Assembly: GCA_021234155.1 (NCBI GenBank)
Contig: JAJEKV010000031.1
Location: 12,758,928 to 12,822,927 of the forward strand
DNA: 64,000 bases
DNA from: Isoetes taiwanensis
Lineage: Eukaryota > Streptophyta > Lycopodiopsida > Isoetales > Isoetaceae
Reading direction: 5' to 3'
The notes beneath the pieces were generated by a model, which saw only the letters and a program-made list of their open reading frames with translations, made no database searches and was not told where the DNA came from. The translations under genes were made by a program, and so were the position numbers. Below, in pieces: positions 56,924 to 64,000 of this stretch (position 1 is the stretch's first letter; every line of letters starts with the position of its first letter).

Positions 56924-58070
56924 GTGAGCACACCGATACGGATCAATTGGCTAAATTATTCACCTCAAAGCTGGGAAGATGGGGTTCCTAGAGAAGGATA
57001 TCAGCATTATTCCCTAATATTGGCCACAAATCTTCGCCTTTTGGTAGGGCCTTTAATACCCATAAGATTCTATGAGACAACTTTCATTAGAAATGGGATT
57101 TGGCTACCTGTGGAAAATAATCTTTCACTTTGCGCCTCAGTTCATCCATTAACCCAACGGCGTTGGAGATTAGCAAGAATCTTGACAGTTAGCGACATGG
57201 CAAATCTTTCAAACAAAATTCTTATTATCCCGATGGGACAGGCCTATTTGGCAAAGGGTTGCTAGTAGTCTGCCATTGGTTGCTCCAGAGGCTATTGAAG
57301 GTTGCATGTGGATTTCCCACCAGAGTATTCATGAGCATAGGCTTGTGAACTCTATGTATAGGCTGCTTGTCAATGGTGATATCCTTCCGCCATCTACTAA
57401 GTGGTCCCTTCAGCTCCCACCTCCTAGTTGGAGATGTATGTGGACTTGGGCTTGGGATAAACTACTTCATCCTAAGGTGGCTGTGCTTTGGTGGCAGATT
57501 CTTCACAGATGCCCTCGTGTGAATGTGCTTGTCCACAGATTTGATCCTCGAGTGTGCCCACTGTGCAAGCAAAGGGACGAGACTATTGAGCATTGTTTCT
57601 TTTTATGTGATCATCTCCAGTCTGTTTGGTCTTTCTTATCTTATCTTATCTTATCTTATCTTATCTTTTCATGTGACATTGACAAGTCAGCAAGTGCTCC
57701 TGGCTATTTATCCGGATACTTGGAATAAGTTGCAGCGCCAAGCATTTCATTTAGCATCAGGATGGTTGTTGTGGTCCATCTGGAAGCTCAGGAGATTGTG
57801 TGTCTTTCAGGGTTTGGATATTCCTCCTTCAGTTGTCCTTCAAGATGCACAAGCTAGAATTGCTAAGGTCTGCTATTGCTCTTCCTTGCTTCTACCAAGC
57901 GGCAGTTGATATTTGAGTTCCATTTGAGTGTGTTGTCTTATGCATAGGCTGATGGTTCTACTCAGTGGATCATGATTATCCTCTCAGATTTTATTCCTGC
58001 CTGTGCATTTGTATCTGGCTTTTGGCTTGGAGTTTCAATAAAGTTTGCCATCTATCCCAAAAAAAAAAAG
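56924..58070 (+). pseudogene. LINE-c: RT C-terminus with zf-RVT and poly(A)
   Basis: Plus strand. 57276-57650 reads LHPKVAVLWWQILHRCPR, CPLCKQRDETIEHCFFLC and then HLQSVW, a full zf-RVT domain. After a pentanucleotide expansion the frame changes and LASGWLLWSIWKLRRLCVFQ follows. The sequence ends with AATAAA at 58037 and an A run at 58059-58069, so the 3' end is intact. It is a different LINE type from LINE-a and LINE-b, which end in TTCTA repeats. 5'-truncated and frameshifted. Confidence 0.8.
57634..57668 (+). repeat. TTATC pentanucleotide microsatellite
   Basis: Six to seven units of CTTAT inside the LINE-c ORF; they shift its frame. Confidence 0.9.
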
Positions 58071-59150
58071 GGACAGTCAATAGCATTATCATCCTTACTC
58101 CTAGTGAACTTAGTTGGGCCATTGTAGTCAAGGGGAGGGGAAAAGGAGAGTTGGTGACACTGGAAGAATTAGAAGTCTGAGATTGACCCCTTAAGATGTT
58201 ACTTTTCTTTCTAGCTTTCTTCTTCCACTTAATAGGTTAAGAACTTTAATTGGTATCAAGATCTTGGGTATCTATAGTCCCTGTGCTAGTACAATGTTGT
58301 CTCTGATCAGCTAAGGTCATGTCTTTTGTGAGGTCCCATCCTATATCTCCCAGATGCTTCATTGCATATGTAGATGTTTGAAAAGTAGTAAAGCAATTAT
58401 CTAACTGAAAATTAGAAAGAAGACTGACCAATTCCAAGTCCTTTTATATGGCATACAGACTAGCAGACTCCCAACTAGTAGCCTCCAGAACTGAAAAGCC
58501 AAACTCTCTGTTTTTCCTAACATTCATTTTTTCTTTTTCTTCCTGACGGTAAGTTAGCAAGGCTTTCTCAACAATACTCTTCACAAGTTTCTACCATTGA
58601 CATCATGATGATCGGGCGAAAATCACTGGTTTAGACTGTGGCACAGATAATGATAGTCTGAAAGGAGATTTCAACCCCTTCCAAATACTACAAGAATGTT
58701 CAGAGGCGGAGCATGATGATGTTTTATTGAAAAGGGATAAAAAATTTAATTGCTCAAACTCAAGTAGTACTTCTGTTCATAAGAAAGACACATTTTTTAT
58801 TGAATCATAGATGGAACCAAGGTCAAATGCTGGGTACATTGCCAAAACGAATCATATAAAGATGGAGAAAGTGATTAAGCTATGAGGGATATTTGGCAGA
58901 CTTGATGGAGAAATGCTTTTTGGCTCAAGAAGACTTTGAAACTGCACAAGAGGCCTTCAATTGCTAAGTTGCAAGACCAAGATGTCACCATTACCTCTCT
59001 GCTATATTCTCCCACATTTTCTCATACCCCTGAATGCTCCATAAACCAATTCCACGTTACCTCTACTTCCATTTCACATTTCACATTCTTGGCTCATATC
59101 TTTTCCTTTCGTATTACATAACATGTTTCCCTTTGTTAACCGCCTAAAAC
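58071..59150. other. no feature recognised
   Basis: No conserved motif in the short frames. Confidence 0.4.
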
Positions 59151-59282
59151 TTATCCCTTTGTTAACCGCCTAAAACTTAGAGACTATTTGTCTTTGTAGT
59201 TGTCCTCAGAATTGTCGTCTTTGAGAGAGAGAGAGAGAGGGAGGGGGGGGGAGGGAGGGAGGGAGGGAGGGAGGGGGGGGGC
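59150..59282. repeat. 24-bp duplication and G-rich microsatellite
   Basis: CCCTTTGTTAACCGCCTAAA is duplicated at 59131 and 59155. 59223-59281 is a GA repeat passing into GGGA repeats and G runs, able in principle to form G-quadruplexes. Confidence 0.9.
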
Positions 59283-60085
59283 ATGTTGGAGCCTAGGTAT
59301 GTTTGAGCCACCATGGCATGTCGGAGCCTAGGTGGCATGCTTGAGCCACCTTGGCATGTTGGAGCCTAAGTGGCATCCTGGCATGTTGGAGCCCACGTGG
59401 CATGTTTGGGGCCACCCTGGCATGTCTGAGACACCTTGGCATGTTGGAGCCCGCATGGCATGTTTGAGCCCACTTGGCATTTTGAGCCAACTAGGTGGCA
59501 TGGGGGATCCTAGGGGCACAACATTTGAACCATAAAAAATAGCATATGAAATCAATTAAACCAATGAAAAATATTTCATTACAAATGGCATTTTTAGGCC
59601 ATTAATGTCGGAGCCCACATGGCATGTTGGAGCCTAGGTGGCATATTTGAGGACCCTAGGCATGTTAGAGCCCAGGTGGCATATTGGACCCCACGTGGCA
59701 TGTTTGAGCCACCTTGGCATGTTATAGCGCACATGGCATGTTGGAGCCAACCAGGTGGCATGGTAGACCCTAGGGGCACAATGTTTGAACCATAAAAAAG
59801 AACCCATGACATCAATTAAACCATTAATAAATATTTTTCATTAGAAATGGCATTTCTAGGCCATTAATGTTTGAATTGGAATCTTGGGGCCACCTTGGCA
59901 TGTTGGAGCCTAGAATGCGTGTTTGAGCCATCTTGGCATGTTGGAGCCCACATGGCATGTTTGAGCCACCCTGGCATGTTGGAGCCAACTAGGTAGCGTG
60001 GTGGATTCTAGGGGCACAACATTTGAACCATAAAAAATAACATATAAAATCAATAAAACCATTAATATGTATTTCATTAGAAATG
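59283..60085 (-). repeat. 19-bp minisatellite in higher-order units
   Basis: Three blocks of the same minisatellite as at 17.6 kb, in reverse orientation. Each block ends in CTAGGTGGCATGG-like text and a ~110-bp unique piece (GGGGCACAA, TTTGAACCATAAAAAA, AATCAATTAAACCA, ATTTCATTA, AATGGCATTT, AGGCCATTAATG). Unit starts are near 59283, 59605 and 59885. Confidence 0.85.
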
Positions 60086-60540
60086 TTATATTATGTGTTG
60101 GACTAAGAGGACTGGCCTGCTTATTTTTGGGGCATAATATTGAACCACAAGTGGTTTTTGTAGATCATTGAGATATAATTTGGGCCAATGGTATTAAAAT
60201 AATTATTGAGGCAATGGTTAAAATATTATTATAGGGTATTCTATGGTGGAGATGAAGAAGAATCAAAGGGATTAAGAGGTTATTTTAATGGTCTAGATGA
60301 AGGGATGAAATTCTCCTCTTCTTCCTGCCACATTCTTCGTTGGAGCATGGTGGCAGTGCTCAAGGAGGGGTGTGGGAGCCCCATATTTGATTTGAAGGTC
60401 CCTTGCAAGGGGATGATCCTATACTTGATTTCTGTTATTTTGCCACATATTCTAAACGAGATGCACCCTAGACTACCACAGTCGTCGGATTCGTCGATCC
60501 TACGACCCAGATCATATGTTGGGGCTTCTGGGCACCTCTC
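60086..60540. other. no gene recognised
   Basis: A 115-residue plus frame (60206-60553) has no motif known to me. Confidence 0.3.
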
Positions 60541-60637
60541 ATTTCGCTTATAGTCATTTATGATTGGAGGCGCCTATGATTTTGAAATATGAAATACGAT
60601 TTCGCCTAAGGTTTTGAGGGAATATCGAACCTCTATA

Positions 60638-60805
60638 AGAATAGAATAGAATAGAATATAATAGGTTTTTTAGCGTCCACAGAGACCAATTGGTCTATGG
60701 GACCCAAACAAAAAGAGAGCAGCAAGCGTATTACTGACAGGATTAAAAAACCCCCGCCCCGAAGGGTTTTCGAGGGAAAAACCTTAGCAGTAGGCTTTGC
60801 CTAAG
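60638..60805 (-). mobile_element. LINE 3' end with pentanucleotide tail
   Basis: Same 3' segment as at 44930. Read in reverse: TTTTTCCCTCGAAAACCC, TTCGGGGCGGGGG, TTTTTTAATCC, then TTTGTTTGGGTCCCATAGAC, and a TTCTA-type repeat at 60638-60665. It is inserted in the segment also found at 38995-39290. Confidence 0.8.
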
Positions 60806-60905
60806 ATTTTAGGATATGAAATACGGGGGCTCGAACCTCTACCAAAATAACTCAATGTCGTAATAAGACTACTTTAACCACTAATGTGATTATTTTTTTA
60901 TCTTG

Positions 60906-61879
60906 AATCTACGTTTTTTTTATAACAACCCATTCAATTGTTTTAGGGATATATGGACTATGGTTTCAGTGGTTTCAAGAATTGTTATTTTTACATCCAT
61001 ATCAAATACCCCTGGAACCCCCTGTTATTTTGGTACATATTGAAGATGAAATTTTAGCGCAAGTTTTGATTTTTGGCTATGGTGATATTATATGGGGTTG
61101 GTGTCCTAGATGGGGAAACAAATTCAACACCCTATTATTGTTTTCACCTTCTTCCCATATCAACTTAAGAACTTAGCAACTTATAATATGTATTTAACAA
61201 ATTTCTAAATTTCCATTATTTGTTAAACTTCCTAGATTTTCCTCCTCCTGCTCGTCGAAGGGTGTGAAATTCAGTGAGATGACCATAATGTAGCTCTTGG
61301 TTGTTCAAAGAAGGTATTTTGCAGTTTTACTCCATTCCTCAAAAAACAAAGTTGTAGTTTCTGTTAGTACATTTTGCCATTTCAATATTATTGATTGTTC
61401 TTAATTTTTATGGCAAACATCAATGTGGGCATATAGACAAAAATTTTTAGTCGTGCACATCGATCAAAGCACAGTTACATTTGATGGTGCTATTGCAACA
61501 TGCTTTGAGCAAAAAAGTCAAGCTTCTGCTAGGACAATCAACCATTAGATAGATAGTATTTTTACGTCATTGATAGCGTCCATAAGTGGTCTCAATTATG
61601 TTGATCAAATAACAGATATTGTTGAAGTGAATTTTCACTCCTTTAAAGTCAATCAAGGTAAAGTGGTTCAAAGCATGTTAATGAGAGAGAAACTGCACAA
61701 CGAGACAAACATCTAATGGGTTATTGTGAGGTAAATTCTACTAAATTTTTAAGAGAAATGGATGAGCCGTTTGTTTATCTAGACAAGTTGAGCAGATTTT
61801 CTTCCATAAAAATGATACTAATTGATGGATTGTTCATGCAATACCTAGTTCTCATCGCATTGGAGTAAATTGGAAGGAG
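60906..61879. other. no feature recognised
   Basis: AT-rich with no motif or boundary seen. Confidence 0.4.
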
Positions 61880-64000
61880 TCTTGAAAGCATAGCAGATTC
61901 ATGAAATGGGGCTAGATTATGAGCTTGGGATGCCCCAGCAAGTGGACCTCCATCTTTGTCTAGTCTGCATTCTCAGATATGCTCTTTGCCACTAGCTCCT
62001 AAGACACTTGCTGTTGTGACAGAATGAGATTTCTTGTACGTTTTGGTGATTTTATTACATGACAGACTGTTTGGAAGGGACACCTTTCCTTTGTGGACCA
62101 CTAGCCCCATAAATTTTATCAGTTTCAGTCATGTTTAAACCATGGGCTATCTATGGTATATCCACGTATTTGTCATGTTAAAGCCACGTCAAAATAATAA
62201 ATAAAAAATACACCACATTTTTGTGGACTTATTAGATTTCTTGTTATCGTATGCTTATTTAAACATGACCATGTCCTATATATCAATCAAAGTAAATAAG
62301 GGAACACTGGATCAAACATCGTACCCTAACAATATAATGGTTGGGAAGTGCACCACGTATCAATCATGCAAATAACATTCCCTTTATTGTTGTAAGAGGT
62401 GTGGCCGCACCCACCCAAAATTAAAGGTAGATATTAAAACGATCCAATTATAGTTATGTTGATGAGAATAGCCACTCTTTCTAAATGTGACACTTGAGAG
62501 GTGCTTCTTGGGAATGTGACAATCTACTCCAAAAGGCATGAGCCATGGTTGAACGTATGCTGCTATTGCCAACACACTTGATGCTGTGGAAAAATGAGAT
62601 TTCTTGTACGGTTTGACGATTTTGTTACATGGGAGGCTGCTTGGAACAACTTTCTTTTGTTTACTTAGGGACCCACTAGAGTGTAAACAAGGGAAATATG
62701 GATCAAACTGCTTAACAACATTCATGTTTGGGAAGTGTACCATGTCATAATATGTTGATAATTTTTACTTATTTACCTAGTGTTAGCATTCCTTTAGTTG
62801 TTTAAGTGATGTCGAAGCCTTAATTAACCCTACCGAAATTTAACAACCCAACTATCATATTCTTGACAAGAATAGCCGCTCTTTTGTTTTTTTTGAATTT
62901 AGTCCAAAAGGCTAGGGCCATGATTGAGCATATGCAAAGATCATTTTCATATCATAGAGCATCTATTGCCTAATTATATACCTATATTAGGCTACACTTA
63001 GACACTAGGTGTTAGACCTTCGAAAGTGGTTATGTGGCAAGGATGGACGAGCTAGAGCCACAAGAATGTGGTCTCAAGCTGCTTGAAATTTAGACCAAAG
63101 AATATGGGACACCGATGCGACTAGCCTGGCTTTTGAGTAATATGGCAAAGCCATTTGGTGAGAATGTGGTCCATGATATGGCAAGCTTGTTGTACAAACG
63201 AAGTAGATGGTTGACTCCATAACATAGGAAGATATGTTCAAGTTGGAATTTGTAGGAGGGAGAATTGAACACATAAAATTGAACCCAAAAAAAAAAAAAA
63301 AAGATGCTAAAGTTTGTAAAGCTGGAATTATAGGAGAAGATAGATGGGCCATCAATGGGGGCACTCGATGAAGCCATTTGAGGAGAAGCTAATGTCTCTA
63401 TGATATAGCCATCATATAATAAAGTAGCTAGGTTGTTGATCCGTTTTATGTAGTGAAGCTAGTGGAGGAGATTTTATCTTTATGTATGCGATATATCTTC
63501 CGTGGTTTAGAGATTATATGAGGAGATGGGAATTGAACCTATGCACCAATCTTTCACTGATTTAGATTTGCTAGTGAGGCCCATGGGAGGAAGGAAATTG
63601 ACTGAAGTTTTAGTTCTTTTAAATCCTTGATGCCCCTTTTTGTTTTTTCCAAGAGGATTATACGTCTCTTTTGTTGTTTCCTAGAGGATTCCATTCAAAT
63701 AACATTCAACAATTTAGGAATATACTAAATTAGAACTATTTATTAATGATATCTCATTACATAAGATTTATTTGATATTTTATATTAATCTTTCTGGACA
63801 ACAACTAAAGCATTCCTTGATATAATATGAAGTATACTACAAACATGTATAACTTACTAGGTATCTTATGGAATTTTGTGTAATATCTTACACATATGCA
63901 CCCGTAGATCACAAACGTCTACAACTTTATATAGTAAAAATATATAAGGTATGGTCATATTACTATATGTTTTGTAACTATGCTTAGTTTACATATATCT
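61880..64000 (+). repeat. dispersed repeat R, copy 2 (runs off the window)
   Basis: Parallels 38290-40640 through to the last base. It is uninterrupted at the places where copy 3 holds the 556-bp TIR element and copy 1 holds the 296-bp segment, so it serves as the empty site for both. Confidence 0.8.

Overview
The window looks like nuclear DNA from a land plant with a large, repeat-rich genome. It carries plant-type L1/Cin4-like LINE fragments, a Copia LTR with the usual plant primer-binding site, an EXORDIUM-like gene copy, a B-box zinc-finger fragment and a DUF7869-type protein relic. The last of these, from memory, is commonest in non-seed plants (bryophytes, lycophytes, ferns). I therefore lean to a non-seed plant but cannot prove it. 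I found no intact host gene, no rRNA and no complete tRNA. Nearly every long open frame is a transposon relic, a captured gene fragment or an artefact of tandem repeats.

The main find is a family of large DNA elements. Four copies of a 32-bp terminal motif (CATTAGAG, seven T, then a GAGGTCAAATAAGGGCC-like stretch) lie as two inward-facing pairs, at 22481/32921 (10,441 bp) and 45371/54852 (9,482 bp). One end of each element (end A) carries the same unknown gene. The other end (end B) carries a second shared gene with a 66-bp intron, which I propose as the transposase-like gene. The second element is the reverse complement of the first in layout. It splits a LINE reading frame cleanly, so its borders are fixed by the host sequence. 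Inside each end are arrays of short hairpins (stems TTTCGCACCGT and ACGGTGCGAAA). The interiors differ. Element 1 carries a histone H3-like frame and two pairs of related small ORFs of unknown function. Element 2 carries an EXORDIUM-like gene copy and other exon-like fragments. A 556-bp non-autonomous element (3496-4051) has related termini.

Layout. 0-5 kb: degenerate GAATCT repeat and an inverted copy of a dispersed repeat (family R) holding the small TIR element. 5.2-8.5 kb: B-box fragment and DUF7869 pseudogene. 8.5-17 kb: duplicated palindrome blocks, CpG-rich patches, a MITE. 17.5-22.2 kb: 19-bp minisatellite, a 750-bp foldback, a ~180-bp satellite and a ~70-bp satellite. 22.5-32.9 kb: element 1. 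33-34.6 kb: LINE 3' half and Copia LTR. 36.9-40.6 kb: possible CACTA end and R copy. 42.6-43.2 kb: GC-rich palindromic foldback. 43.8-45.4 kb: LINE 3' ends. 45.4-54.9 kb: element 2. 54.9-58.1 kb: two further LINE relics in opposite orientations. 59.2-60.1 kb: minisatellite in higher-order units. 60.6-64 kb: LINE 3' end and a third R copy running off the window.

How it fits together: older repeats (R family, LINEs, satellites) have been invaded by LINEs with pentanucleotide tails, then by the large TIR elements. The coding capacity visible is almost all mobile-element or cargo sequence, mostly decayed by frameshifts and stop codons.
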